64,000 nucleotides of DNA from Terrimonas ferruginea DSM 30193 (GCF_000425585.1 NZ_AUDS01000023.1:1-64000); one strand, 5' to 3'. Shown: positions 42,022 through 50,510, counted from the stretch's first letter. The notes: generated from the sequence alone by a model not told the origin. Program-made: numbers and translations.

Positions 42022-44283
42022 ATGGATACAAAATATCTTCAGCATATAGCCGGTTCGCTCAACCTGGGCATTAAACCGGTAACCAATATCCTGCAATTGC
42101 ACCAGGAAGGCTCTACTATTCCGTTTATCGCGCGATACCGCAAAGAAGCTACGTTCAATATGGACGAAGTGGCTATTGCATCCGTGATCGAGCAGGTTAA
42201 GTATTTCGAAGAGCTGGAAAAAAGAAAGGAAACGGTTGTTAAGACCATCGACGAAGCCGGCAAACTTACACCCGAATTGCGCAAGCGCATCGAAGATTGT
42301 GTAAACGCAACGGAACTGGAAGATATTTACCTGCCTTATAAACCCAAACGTAAGACACGCGCAACCATGGCCATTGAAAAAGGCCTGGAACCGCTGGCAC
42401 GCCTGCTGTTTGATGAACAAACCGCGCAACCCGATGCCGAGGGACAAAAATACCTCAACGAACAGGTGGCTTCCGTTGAAGAGGCCTTGCAGGGTGCAAG
42501 GGATATCATGGCCGAATGGATCGCAGAAAATGAGCTGGCGCGCAATGTGGTGAGGAAACAATTCACCGAAGAAGCCAAACTGTCTGCACGCGTGCTCACC
42601 TCAAAAAAAGACGAAGAGGAAGCACAGAAATACCGCGATTACTTTGAATTCAGCGGTTCGCTTGCCGACAGCCCTTCGCACCGCATTCTCGCCATCCGCC
42701 GCGGAGAAAAAGAAGGTTACCTGATCATGGATATCAGCATCGACAAAGAACAGGCCTGTCAATCGCTGCGGGAAAAGTTTGTAAAAGGGAATACGGCCGC
42801 TGCACAACAGGTAAACCTGGCTGTGGAAGACAGTTACAGCCGGTTACTCAAACCTTCCATCGAAACCGAATTCCGCATGAGCAGCAAGTTGAGCGCAGAC
42901 GAGGAAGCGATCGGTGTGTTTGCAGAAAATCTTCGTCAGTTATTGCTGGCATCTCCCTTGGGTCGCAAGCGCGTACTCGCGGTGGACCCCGGGTTCAGAA
43001 CGGGATGTAAAGTGGTATGCCTGGATGAGAATGGCAATTTTCTTCAGTACACCACCATCTTTCCGCATGCACCACAAAACGACTGGCAGGGTGCTGCGGC
43101 CACATTGACAAAACTCGTAAAGGATCATGGCATACAGGCCATCGGGTATGGAAACGGCACGGCAAGCAAGGAAACGGAGCAACTGGTACGCAGTCTGCAA
43201 TTTCCGGAGCCTGTGTCGGTATTTATGGTCAATGAAAGTGGTGCGTCCATTTACTCTGCCAGCGAAGTAGCGCGGGAGGAATTTCCTGATCAGGATGTAA
43301 CGGTCCGTGGTGCCATCAGCATTGGCCGCCGCCTGCTGGACCCCTTGAGCGAACTCGTAAAGATCGACGCAAAAAGTATCGGCGTTGGACAATACCAGCA
43401 CGATGTGAATCAAAATAAACTGAAAGAATCCCTCGACCAGGTAGTGGAAAGCTGTGTAAACTTTGTGGGCGTAGATGTGAATACGGCGAGCAAACATTTG
43501 CTGACCTATGTATCAGGGTTGAGTGGAACCGTAGCCAAAAATATTGTGGAGTACCGCAGCAAGAACGGCGCATTCAAAAGCCGGGATGAGTTGAAGAAAG
43601 TTTCGATGCTCGGGCCGAAAGCATTTGAGCAAAGCGCAGGCTTCCTTCGTATTCCCGGTGCGGAAAATCCTTTGGACAATTCTGCTGTGCATCCGGAAAG
43701 CTATGGTGTAGTGGAAGCAATGTCGGCTAAATTGAATTGCAGTGTAAAGGAACTGATCTCCAAACCGGAACTGCGCAAATCCATCAATGTGAAAGATTAT
43801 GTTTCTGAAACAATAGGAGAATTCACTATTTCAGACATCCTGAAAGAATTGGAAAAACCGGGTCGTGACCCTCGTTCACCGATCGAAGAGTTTCGTTTTG
43901 CCGAAGGCATCAGCACCATGGCCGATCTGAAGCCCGGCATGAAAGTGCCGGGTATTGTGACCAATGTTACCAATTTCGGTGCATTCGTGGATGTGGGGGT
44001 AAAACAGGATGGGCTTGTACACATTTCTCATCTGGCCAACCGTTATGTAAGCGATCCTAACGAGGTGGTGAAACTGAATCAGAAAGTGATGGTGACGGTA
44101 GTAGAGGTAGATGCTTCGCGCAAACGTATTGCCTTGAGCATGAAAGATGCGGAAAGCAAACCCGAGCCTCGCCGCGACAACAACAATAACCGCAATCGCA
44201 ATACCGGCAAAACGGATAATCGCCCATCGTCATTGAATCCGTTTCAGGCGAAGCTGGAGGAGTTGAAGAAGAAATTCAAGTAA
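42022..44283 (+). CDS. tex: Tex-family RNA-binding protein
   Basis: 753 residues. Order: Tex N-terminal helical domain (IPFIARYRKEATFNMDEV), YqgF/RuvX-like RNase H fold (RVLAVDPGFRTGCKVVCLDENG, near 315), helix-hairpin-helix region (VDVNTASKHLLTYVSGLSGTVAKNIVEYR) and C-terminal S1 domain (PGMKVPGIVTNVTNFGAFVDVGVKQDGLVHISHLA, about 638-710), then a basic Asn/Arg tail. Binds RNA and is linked to transcription or stress tolerance. Stop codon lies in the first heptamer of the next block. Confidence 0.94.
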   Translation: MDTKYLQHIAGSLNLGIKPVTNILQLHQEGSTIPFIARYRKEATFNMDEVAIASVIEQVKYFEELEKRKETVVKTIDEAGKLTPELRKRIEDCVNATELEDIYLPYKPKRKTRATMAIEKGLEPLARLLFDEQTAQPDAEGQKYLNEQVASVEEALQGARDIMAEWIAENELARNVVRKQFTEEAKLSARVLTSKKDEEEAQKYRDYFEFSGSLADSPSHRILAIRRGEKEGYLIMDISIDKEQACQSLREKFVKGNTAAAQQVNLAVEDSYSRLLKPSIETEFRMSSKLSADEEAIGVFAENLRQLLLASPLGRKRVLAVDPGFRTGCKVVCLDENGNFLQYTTIFPHAPQNDWQGAAATLTKLVKDHGIQAIGYGNGTASKETEQLVRSLQFPEPVSVFMVNESGASIYSASEVAREEFPDQDVTVRGAISIGRRLLDPLSELVKIDAKSIGVGQYQHDVNQNKLKESLDQVVESCVNFVGVDVNTASKHLLTYVSGLSGTVAKNIVEYRSKNGAFKSRDELKKVSMLGPKAFEQSAGFLRIPGAENPLDNSAVHPESYGVVEAMSAKLNCSVKELISKPELRKSINVKDYVSETIGEFTISDILKELEKPGRDPRSPIEEFRFAEGISTMADLKPGMKVPGIVTNVTNFGAFVDVGVKQDGLVHISHLANRYVSDPNEVVKLNQKVMVTVVEVDASRKRIALSMKDAESKPEPRRDNNNNRNRNTGKTDNRPSSLNPFQAKLEELKKKFK

Positions 44284-44377
44284 GTAGTAAGTGAACAGCC
44301 ATTTCCTATTGACTTATTGACGATTCACCATTCACCATTCACGATTGACCATTCACCATTCACCATTCACGATTCAA
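44282..44377. repeat. Heptamer-armed block between tex and the ATP-grasp-like gene
   Basis: AGTAGTA-type units at the tex stop, then about nine ATTCACC/ATTGACG units of opposite polarity which run into the last codons of the convergent minus-strand gene. Confidence 0.9.
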
Positions 44378-45563
44378 ACAAACACAAAGTTCCGCCCACC
44401 CATTCCTTGTCTTTGTTGTAACGCACACCGATCATCTTGCCTTTGCTCAACCTTGCGAGGTTGTTGGCCGCAACAGGCCGATCTGCTCCTTTTTTCCAAA
44501 AATAAAACAAGCGGATCTCGGCTTTGGCAGGCTCGTCGGGTGTGATGACAACATCGGCATACTTAACCTTTTTCTGAAGGATCCAGTTAGCAGGGTCCTT
44601 TACGGCTTCGAGATCGGCAGGTGTAACATCGATTACCACACCCTGGCCGGCAAAGGAGAACAAAGGTTTCAATACATAATTTTCCAGATCGGACGGCCAT
44701 TCGGTCAATTGATCGAGAAAATAAGTCGGCGGTACATAAGCGTGTTTGATAAACGGCAGCGTGTATTTGCTGATGCGGTAAAACCAGGAAGGATGCGGAG
44801 CCCATTCCACATCCAGTGGCTCGAACAGAAGTTTGCCTTTTTCCTGTACCTCTTCGGATTGTTGTGCAAGATCGTCAAAAATGATGCGGTTATAAATGCG
44901 ATGTACCTGTGTTTTAACGCCGTCGCGCAGGTAAAATAACTCCTTTCCTTCCTTAATCAATTCGGTAAGACATACGGGTTCGATGCCAAGATAATCTTTG
45001 GTGCAATAGAAATCTATCCGTGTTTTTTGCTGATGCGGGAAAAGCTCCAGCAGGATCACATGCTCCGGTGAATGATTACCCAGGATGGTATCCTTCAACA
45101 ATTGTATATAAGAAGATTTGTCGTAGGGAGGCAGGTAAGAACTATAACCTTCGGGCATATCAAAATGACGGTGAACGACATCGTCCAGTAATATTTCATA
45201 GGCAAAAAGCGAAGGGAATCCCTGCATCTCGATCAATTGCGGTTCATATCCGCCGTTCCCGTCCTCGCATATACCGAAGTCGAATGCAATAAAATCGGTA
45301 TGCTCATCTTCGTTGGGAACGCGCAAATGATCGGGGATGGCTTTTTCGGTCATCTCTTTGAAGCCGGGGCTTACGATCGTATCCACGATGCTTTCGCAGG
45401 CCGCCAGTAATTTATCCCTGAAATCGCGCGGAACAAAGACCGGTGTTTCCGCCACCCGGAATTCGATGGCGCCCGGATGAATATTTTGCAGATCATGAAG
45501 AAAAGCCTCGTAACGTTCAGGGGTAAAAGCCTGGTTGTATTGCTCGCGGATAGATGGGGTCAT
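44367..45563 (-). CDS. ATP-grasp-like protein of unknown function
   Basis: 398 residues from ATG 45563; the longer frame to 45689 lacks support. YVLKPLFSFAGQGVVIDVTPADL and DVVITPDEPAKAEIRLFYFW look like the nucleotide- and metal-binding parts of ATP-grasp ligases, and CEDGNGGYEPQLIEMQGFPSLFAYE may be an acidic substrate region. It may ligate carboxylate and amine substrates, but the substrate is unknown. The final residues FES and stop fall in GAATCGTGAATG heptamers, showing repeat invasion at its 3' end. Confidence 0.7.
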   Translation of the reverse strand: MTPSIREQYNQAFTPERYEAFLHDLQNIHPGAIEFRVAETPVFVPRDFRDKLLAACESIVDTIVSPGFKEMTEKAIPDHLRVPNEDEHTDFIAFDFGICEDGNGGYEPQLIEMQGFPSLFAYEILLDDVVHRHFDMPEGYSSYLPPYDKSSYIQLLKDTILGNHSPEHVILLELFPHQQKTRIDFYCTKDYLGIEPVCLTELIKEGKELFYLRDGVKTQVHRIYNRIIFDDLAQQSEEVQEKGKLLFEPLDVEWAPHPSWFYRISKYTLPFIKHAYVPPTYFLDQLTEWPSDLENYVLKPLFSFAGQGVVIDVTPADLEAVKDPANWILQKKVKYADVVITPDEPAKAEIRLFYFWKKGADRPVAANNLARLSKGKMIGVRYNKDKEWVGGTLCLFES

Positions 45564-45690
45564 ACGTTCAACTTGAAGTATCAAGATACGAAGGGAAAAT
45601 TGCTTCCCCAAACAACGCCGGACGCAGCGTGAATTACCCAAGGCTGCAATAAAAAAAAAACCACATCTTTGTAGCCCAAACGTTGTCAAT

Positions 45691-46707
45691 ATGAACAGAA
45701 AATATGTCGTGTTTATTGTTATGACCTTATTGCTGAGTCAGTTTGTGATGGCGCAAGGTGACTTCATTGCCAAAAGCAGCAGTGAAGGGTTGTATGTGAA
45801 CCATAAGGTAGCTCCGAAAGAAGGTCTGTATGCGATAGCGCGTATCTATCATCTGCATCCCCGGACGATCGCTTCGTTTAATAAAATAGATATCAACCAG
45901 GGGCTCAATCTTGGCCAGGTGATTAAGATTCCGCTGACCAACGAAAACTTTAACCAGCAATCATCACAGGGTACGCCTGTATATTATATCGTAGGTGAAA
46001 AAGAGGGGCTCATGAAAGTGAGCAACCTTGCCAATAAAGTAACGCTTGCCCGCCTGCGCGACTGGAATAAACTCAGTTCGGATGTAGTGCCGGCAGGTAA
46101 AAAACTCATTATCGGCTATGTGGCCAATATGGCGGATGCTGCGCCGGCGCCTGCTCCTGTTGCAACAAGCGAACCCAAACAACCGGTTACGCCTGTTCAG
46201 GAAACAAAACCTGCCCCTGCCGAAAAGCCATTTGTGGTAGAGGAGAAGCCGCTGCCGAAAGAAGAACCGAAGAAAGAAGAACCCAAAGAAACACCGGTAG
46301 TAGTGAAGGAAGAACCTAAAAAAGAGGAGCCACGCCGCGAACAGCCGAAGACAGCACCTGCTCCTGCGGCAACACCGGCATCGGAGGATGGCTATTTCAA
46401 AACAGCTTTTGCCCAGCAGACGCGTTCAACACCCATCTCTAAAAATGAAACGGTAACAGCCGGTATATTCAAAACATCCAGCGGCTGGCAGGATGCCAAA
46501 TATTATCTTCTTGTTGACGGCGTGCCAACGGGTACGATCATCCGTATCACGAACCCGGACAACAACAAAGCTGTATATGCAAAAGTACTGGGTGAAATGA
46601 GTTCGATCCGTCAGAACCAGGGGATGAATATCCGTATCAGTAATGCGGCGGCATCTGCTCTTGGTGTTGGGGAGAGTGATAAGTTTATTGTCAACATTGC
46701 GTACTAG
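45691..46707 (+). CDS. LysM protein with C-terminal double-psi barrel-like domain
   Basis: 338 residues, signal peptide ending VMAQG. Two LysM-type repeats bind murein (KEGLYAIARIYHLHPRTIASFNKID, about 43-75; EKEGLMKVSNLANKVTLARLRDWNKL, about 105-135). A Pro/Glu/Lys linker (150-230) leads to a C-terminal domain (PTGTIIRITNPDNNKAVYAKVLG .. RISNAAASALGV) that resembles RlpA-like double-psi beta-barrels. Likely a wall-associated lytic or scaffold protein. A near-consensus promoter box CATCTTTG is at 45664-45671. Confidence 0.88.
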   Translation: MNRKYVVFIVMTLLLSQFVMAQGDFIAKSSSEGLYVNHKVAPKEGLYAIARIYHLHPRTIASFNKIDINQGLNLGQVIKIPLTNENFNQQSSQGTPVYYIVGEKEGLMKVSNLANKVTLARLRDWNKLSSDVVPAGKKLIIGYVANMADAAPAPAPVATSEPKQPVTPVQETKPAPAEKPFVVEEKPLPKEEPKKEEPKETPVVVKEEPKKEEPRREQPKTAPAPAATPASEDGYFKTAFAQQTRSTPISKNETVTAGIFKTSSGWQDAKYYLLVDGVPTGTIIRITNPDNNKAVYAKVLGEMSSIRQNQGMNIRISNAAASALGVGESDKFIVNIAY

Positions 46708-46741
46708 GTAAAACAGCCGTAATAAGTAATTAGTTTTAAGT

Positions 46742-46779
46742 AACAGCGATGGTTCGTGTATACACGAGCCATCGCTGTT
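46742..46779. repeat. P1 palindrome, 38 bp
   Basis: P1 core flanked by AACAGCGAT / ATCGCTGTT; only one non-complementary pair (a G-T) in 19-bp arms. Confidence 0.93.
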
Positions 46780-46861
46780 TAGGATGAGACTTGCGTCTTA
46801 AATTCGGAGGTAAATTATTAAGCTGCGGCATTCCGTCGCGAGCCGGAGCGACGCCGTGCTT

Positions 46862-47429
46862 CCCTGGTTCGTGTACACACGAACCAGGGTTATTGGGTGT
46901 TGTTGGTGTGAACACCAACAACGGCGGCAGGTTACCAAGCGTGGATTGTGGGAGGTGTTGCCTTATGAAGTTGACACCTTGGTTCGTGTACACACGAACC
47001 AAGGCTATTGAGTGTTGTTCGTGTGAACACCAACAACGGCGGCAGGTTACTAAGCGTGGAGTGTGGGAGGTGTTGTCTTATGAAGTTGACTCCCTGGTTC
47101 GTGTATACACGAGCCAGGATTATTGGGTGTTGTTGGTTTGAACACCAACAACGGCGGCAGGTTACCAAGCGCGGGGTGTGGGAGGTGTTGTCTTATGAAG
47201 TTGACTCCTTGGTTCGTGTATACACGAACCAAGGCTATTGAGTGTTGTTCGTGTGAACACCAACAACGGCGGGAGGTTACTAAGCGTGGAGTGTGGGAGG
47301 TGTTGTCTTATGAAGTTGACCCCTTGGTTCGTGTGAACACCAACAACGGCGGCAGGTTACCAAGCGCGGGGTGTGGGAGGTGTTGTCTTATGAAGTTGAC
47401 TCCTTGGTTCGTGTATACACGAACCAAGG
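46862..47429. repeat. Tandem array of P1 and P2 palindromes, period 115 bp
   Basis: P1 cores begin at 46866, 46981, 47096, 47211, 47326 (fused) and 47406; the first five are exactly 115 bp apart, the last 80 bp. Each unit has P1, a 10-bp linker, palindrome P2 (GTTGTTGGTGT-GA-ACACCAACAAC in the first unit, 46899-46922) and a conserved ~60-bp arm with GGAGGTGTTGTCTTATGAAG. The fifth unit lost 35 bp by joining P1 to P2 at GTTCGTGT. Units are about 95 % alike, so expansion is recent. Confidence 0.93.
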
Positions 47430-47525
47430 GCTGTTCAGGACGATGCTAACTTTACTGAGGCGTTTAAATTCGTGACTGCCAGAACCTCAGGATACGATTG
47501 ACAATTCACGATTCACGATTGACGA

Positions 47526-48467
47526 TTAACGATTCACAAAACGATAGCCCCGCAGGAACTCATCTATCCCTATTCTCTTTTTCCCTTCAAGTTGTAATTC
47601 TTTCACCAGCACATAACCATCATTACAGGCAAAACGTAAATATGTTTTACTATCCGTATCGTAAGCGCCCGGTGCGTGGGAAGGTGTTTGCAATTGCTTT
47701 TCACTGCGGAAAATTTTCAGCGTTTTATCATCGAGCGAAGTGAAAGCTCCGGGAAAGGGAGAGAGACCGCGGATAAGATTATGTACTATTGCAGTGGGTT
47801 GATTAAAATCGATCCGGGCCGTATCTGTAAAGAGTTTTGGTGCATGATGTAAGGTGCTTCCTTCGTCCGCCTGTTGCGGTTGTTCGGTGAGAGTTCCATC
47901 TGCTAATCCTTTTACGGTTTTTACCAGCAATTGTGCACCGTTCTCTTTCATGCGATCATGCACTTCGCCGGCCGTTTCATTTTCCCCGATTGGAAAGCTG
48001 TCCTGCAATAAAATATCTCCGGTGTCGATCTCGTGTTGCAAACGGAAAGTGGTGACACCTGTAACGGTTTCACCGTTGATTACGGCCCAGTTGATCGGAG
48101 CCGCTCCACGATATTGAGGCAGCAGTGAACCGTGCAGATTGACGGTGCCCAGCGGCGGCATGTTCCATACCAATTCAGGCAACATGCGGAAAGCAACCAC
48201 GATCTGTAAATCGGCATCGAGTTTACGCAATTCTTCGAGGAACACCGGATTCTTCAGCCGTTCCGGTTGGAGAACAGGAATCTCTTTTTCTACGGCATAT
48301 TGTTTTACCGCACTGCCCTGCATTTTCATCCCACGGCCCGCGGGTTTGTCCGGAGCGGTGATGACGGCTACAATATGACATCCCGCCTGCACCAATGCAT
48401 CCAGCGAAGCAACGGCAAATTCAGGTGTACCCATGAAAACAATACGGAGAGAACGGAAATCCTTCAT
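47526..48467 (-). CDS. fmt: Methionyl-tRNA formyltransferase
   Basis: Formylates initiator Met-tRNA. 313 residues from ATG 48467. RIVFMGTPEFAVASLDALV at the start, formyl-folate motif SLLPQYRGAAPINWAVINGE with the catalytic Asn/His region, GVTTFRLQHEIDTGDIL, and a C-terminal OB-fold tRNA-binding domain. The last residues, VNR, and the stop are encoded by the heptamer GTGAATCGTTAATC, so the repeat has replaced the native end. Start codon borders another heptamer block. Confidence 0.94.
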   Translation of the reverse strand: MKDFRSLRIVFMGTPEFAVASLDALVQAGCHIVAVITAPDKPAGRGMKMQGSAVKQYAVEKEIPVLQPERLKNPVFLEELRKLDADLQIVVAFRMLPELVWNMPPLGTVNLHGSLLPQYRGAAPINWAVINGETVTGVTTFRLQHEIDTGDILLQDSFPIGENETAGEVHDRMKENGAQLLVKTVKGLADGTLTEQPQQADEGSTLHHAPKLFTDTARIDFNQPTAIVHNLIRGLSPFPGAFTSLDDKTLKIFRSEKQLQTPSHAPGAYDTDSKTYLRFACNDGYVLVKELQLEGKKRIGIDEFLRGYRFVNR

Positions 48468-48469
48468 AT

Positions 48470-48570
48470 AATTCAAAAGTAAAAAGTAAAAAGTCAATCC
48501 CGAAGTCTCGGGAGTGAATGGTGAATAGTCAATAGTGAATAGTGAATAGGCAATGGCTACTTACTACTTA
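48470..48570. repeat. Heptamer block split by a mobile element
   Basis: AAAAGTA/AAAAGTC units at 48475-48496, a GTGAATG/GTCAATA run, then TACTTAC units up to 48570. The right part resumes at 50980 after the 2.4-kb element as TTACTACTTATAAC. Confidence 0.88.
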
Positions 48571-48599
48571 CCCGTTGGCGGAATTAATTCATTCAAATA

Positions 48600-48627
48600 T
48601 AGCGGCTTTTAAGCCGCTTTTTTATTG
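48600..48627 (+). terminator. Terminator just inside the element's left end
   Basis: AGCGGCTT / AAGCCGCT followed by TTTTTTA. It would stop transcription entering from the left flank. Confidence 0.8.
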
Positions 48628-48671
48628 GGCCGGTAAAAGAAAATAAAATTGCCAGCGAATGCTAATGTTGC

Positions 48672-48679
48672 TACATTTG
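48672..48679 (+). promoter_or_regulatory. Promoter of the element's first gene
   Basis: TACATTTG with TTG 20 nt upstream (48649); ATG follows at 48701. Confidence 0.6.
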
Positions 48680-48700
48680 TAAAAAATAAGCAACTATAAC

Positions 48701-49210
48701 ATGAGTGGCAATATCTCCATCTCTCCTGAAATGCAGAAACAAGTTAGCGATCATCTGAAAAATGACCCTGTGGCGAAAGAGATCGCGGATAAAGAACTAC
48801 TCCTACATCAGAAGAAGAATGAACTCATTGAGTTGGAAGGGGAATTATCCATTCTTAAAAAGAAGAGGCCTGAAATTGATTTACGATATCGTGAGTCGAT
48901 TAACTGGTGTTTGACAATTGATTCAGAGAACCCCTACTATTTTCTCAAAAGTAAGGAGGGCCTCGTTAGGTGCGTGGAGTATAAGCACAAATACAAACTC
49001 ACCCAAGGGCAAAACAGCGCTTTCGGTGCAGTATTAAGCACCCTTTTCAAAGAAAATAAAGTCGGAAGAATCACACCCGAGCACATGGATGTGTTTTTTT
49101 ACGGATTGCCAGAGATGTTTGATGAGGATAAAAACGGACAATTAACGATTCTAAAGAAGAAGTATCAGAAAAATGTTCATAAACTAAGACATGTGAACGT
49201 AAAGTTCTAA
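48701..49210 (+). CDS. Element-borne protein of unknown function
   Basis: 169 residues, no signal peptide. Residues 25-60 form a charged coiled coil (KELLLHQKKNELIELEGELSILKKKRPEIDL). The remainder is a compact basic alpha/beta part with YKLTQGQNSAFGAVLSTLFKENKVGRI and ILKKKYQKNVHKLRHVNVKF, which could be a winged-helix-like DNA-binding end, but this is inference. It has its own promoter and terminator inside the mobile element, so it is cargo rather than part of transposition. No family recognised. Confidence 0.75.
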   Translation: MSGNISISPEMQKQVSDHLKNDPVAKEIADKELLLHQKKNELIELEGELSILKKKRPEIDLRYRESINWCLTIDSENPYYFLKSKEGLVRCVEYKHKYKLTQGQNSAFGAVLSTLFKENKVGRITPEHMDVFFYGLPEMFDEDKNGQLTILKKKYQKNVHKLRHVNVKF

Positions 49211-49215
49211 AAACT

Positions 49216-49252
49216 AAAAGCCTCCCAAGTTTTGACCGACCGGAAGGCTTTT
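49216..49252 (+). terminator. Rho-independent terminator
   Basis: AAAAGCCT / AGGCTTTT with a 21-nt loop containing CCGACCGG; ends the 169-aa gene. Confidence 0.8.
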
Positions 49253-49266
49253 AAGATAGTTACAAT

Positions 49267-49339
49267 GGGCTCCGATAACGATGGCGGGATTCCGCCCTTA
49301 TCAAGCTATAATCCCCCGGTTCGATTCCGGCGTAGTCCA
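49267..49339 (+). other. tRNA-like structure, probably not a functional tRNA
   Basis: A 73-nt stretch with GGGCTCC and GTAGTCC able to form an acceptor-like stem (6 of 7 pairs with one G-T), a T-arm look-alike CCGG-TTCGATT-CCGG at the canonical position, but a single long hairpin (GATAA..GGCGG-GATT-CCGCC..TTATC) where D and anticodon arms should be. It lies directly before the transposase. Confidence 0.35.
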
Positions 49340-49394
49340 CTGTTTTCTTACCATAAAGGTAAGAAAATTTTGTCATGCCCTGACGAGATTTTCA

Positions 49395-50300
49395 ATGCAC
49401 TGCATCAAAACCAATTTTGATAAAATACTGGCCATCCTGAAAGATGTGTTGGGCTGCGAGTTGCCAGCTTGTGGAAGTCTGCGGCGCCCTGGCCCGGTAC
49501 CTAAATTTTCAGATATGGAGGTAGTAGCATTGAGTTTGACCGCTGAGTGCATGGGGATCGATAGTGAATCCTACCTGTTCTCAAAGATTGAGACAACTTA
49601 CCAGGATGACTTCCCCAACATGATCAGTCGCCGGCAGTTTAATGACAGGCGGAAAAGCCTCTTTCACTGGCAAGAGAAGATCAGAAAGTGCCTATCAAGC
49701 ATTCTGAACGCGGCCACGGAGGTATTTGCCATTGATTCTATGCCGGTGGAGATCTGTAAAATGTCCCGGAAAGATCGCAATAAAATGGGCAAAGAACATG
49801 AGTACACCTCACCCGATAAAGGATATTGTGCTTCGCAGAATAAATGGTTCTATGGCTACAAACTGCATTGTACCTGCTCTCCCAATGGAGTGATTGAAAC
49901 ACTTGATATCGGTAAAGCATCAGTTCACGATATTCATTATCTGAAGGACGTTCGCAACCACTTCAAAAATTGCCTGATCATCGGGGATAAGGGTTATTTG
50001 AACAAGACCGTAAAGGGGCAACTATTTGTTGAGAAGGGTATCTGCCTGGAAACAGCCAATAGAAATAACCAGGTGGAAAAGAAGCCGATGCTTTATGTTC
50101 TAAAGAAGATCCGGAAACGAATCGAGACTGTATTCTCTCAATTATGTGACCAGTTTATGATCCAGCGGAACTACGCAAAATCGTTTTCGGGATTCCGAAC
50201 AAGGGTTTTGTCGAAAGTATCGGCAATGACCTGCTTGCAATACCTCAATAAATTCATTAAAAATCAGCCAGTTGGTAGGATAAAATATGCTTTGAAATAG
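49395..50300 (+). CDS. IS982-like transposase
   Basis: 301 residues from ATG 49395; the upstream extension to 49281 is unlikely because it runs through the tRNA-like structure. A DDE enzyme: first Asp in VFAIDSMPVEICKMSRKDRNK, second in CLIIGDKGYLNKTVKGQL, and Glu in KKIRKRIETVFSQLCDQF. SRRQFNDRRKSLFHW near residue 80 is the family-typical helical N-terminal half. Frame intact, so it may be active. It should mobilise the 2.4-kb element, although IS982 elements are usually only about 1 kb. Confidence 0.88.
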   Translation: MHCIKTNFDKILAILKDVLGCELPACGSLRRPGPVPKFSDMEVVALSLTAECMGIDSESYLFSKIETTYQDDFPNMISRRQFNDRRKSLFHWQEKIRKCLSSILNAATEVFAIDSMPVEICKMSRKDRNKMGKEHEYTSPDKGYCASQNKWFYGYKLHCTCSPNGVIETLDIGKASVHDIHYLKDVRNHFKNCLIIGDKGYLNKTVKGQLFVEKGICLETANRNNQVEKKPMLYVLKKIRKRIETVFSQLCDQFMIQRNYAKSFSGFRTRVLSKVSAMTCLQYLNKFIKNQPVGRIKYALK

Positions 50301-50304
50301 CGGG

Positions 50305-50340
50305 CTGTTTAGCTACTTTTGATCCCTAAATATTATTGGC
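50305..50340. repeat. Internal copy of the element's right end
   Basis: GCTACTTTTGAT at 50313-50324 repeats the inner part of the right terminus (50949-50960), and a degenerate ATTGGCGTTA follows. Both copies lie just after a stop codon. Confidence 0.55.
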
Positions 50341-50341
50341 G

Positions 50342-50510
50342 TTAGCTATTTCTTGTTCTGAAAACTGGCAAATTTTTCATTACACCAAGAAAGAAGCAGT
50401 ACGCTCACGCACAGCGTGGGCTTATTGTCTATTGGTGTAAGGGTATGCCAGTACCTCAGAACAATAGCTTTAAGTCCCACGCTATTTTTTTACTCTTGCC
50501 GGAGGGACTT
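50342..50510. other. Long nested inverted repeat upstream of the small exported protein
   Basis: Paired segments from outside in: TTAGCTA/TAGCTTTAA, TTGTTCTGA (50353-50361)/TCAGAACAA (50456-50464), CTGGCA/TGCCAG, TTACACCAA (50380-50388)/TTGGTGTAA (50432-50440) and CACGC-ACA-GCGTG. An alternative fold pairs AGCGTGGG (50413) with CCCACGCT (50476), and TAAGTCCC pairs with GGGACTTA (50503). About 130-170 nt; architecture like an attC site or a structured leader. Confidence 0.6.

Larger units (their letters stand above)
46716..47525. repeat. Palindrome array region (non-coding)
   Basis: An 818-bp gap without a credible gene. It starts with short AGTAATTAG-type repeats, then a 38-bp P1 palindrome (46742-46779), a unique 85-bp spacer, the 115-bp-period array (46862-47429), a second spacer, and ends with ATTCACG/ATTGACG heptamers leading into fmt. 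Open frames across it only mirror the repeat; because 115 is not a multiple of 3, each unit shifts frame. Confidence 0.9.

Noticed and set aside
46862-47429. CRISPR array
   Set aside because: Both the palindromes and the segments between them are conserved, the period is 115 bp, and no cas genes are present; a CRISPR array needs variable spacers.
46791-47449. Protein-coding ORFs on both strands across the palindrome array
   Set aside because: They only translate the repeat, shift frame at each 115-bp unit, lack start signals and occur equally on both strands.
49267-49339. Functional tRNA gene
   Set aside because: Acceptor and T-arm look right but D and anticodon stems cannot form and no sensible anticodon loop exists; kept only as a tRNA-like structure.
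50342-50510. Integron cassette array
   Set aside because: No integrase, no second convincing attC, and the end boxes do not fit GTTRRRY/RYYYAAC; the element has transposon-like termini instead.
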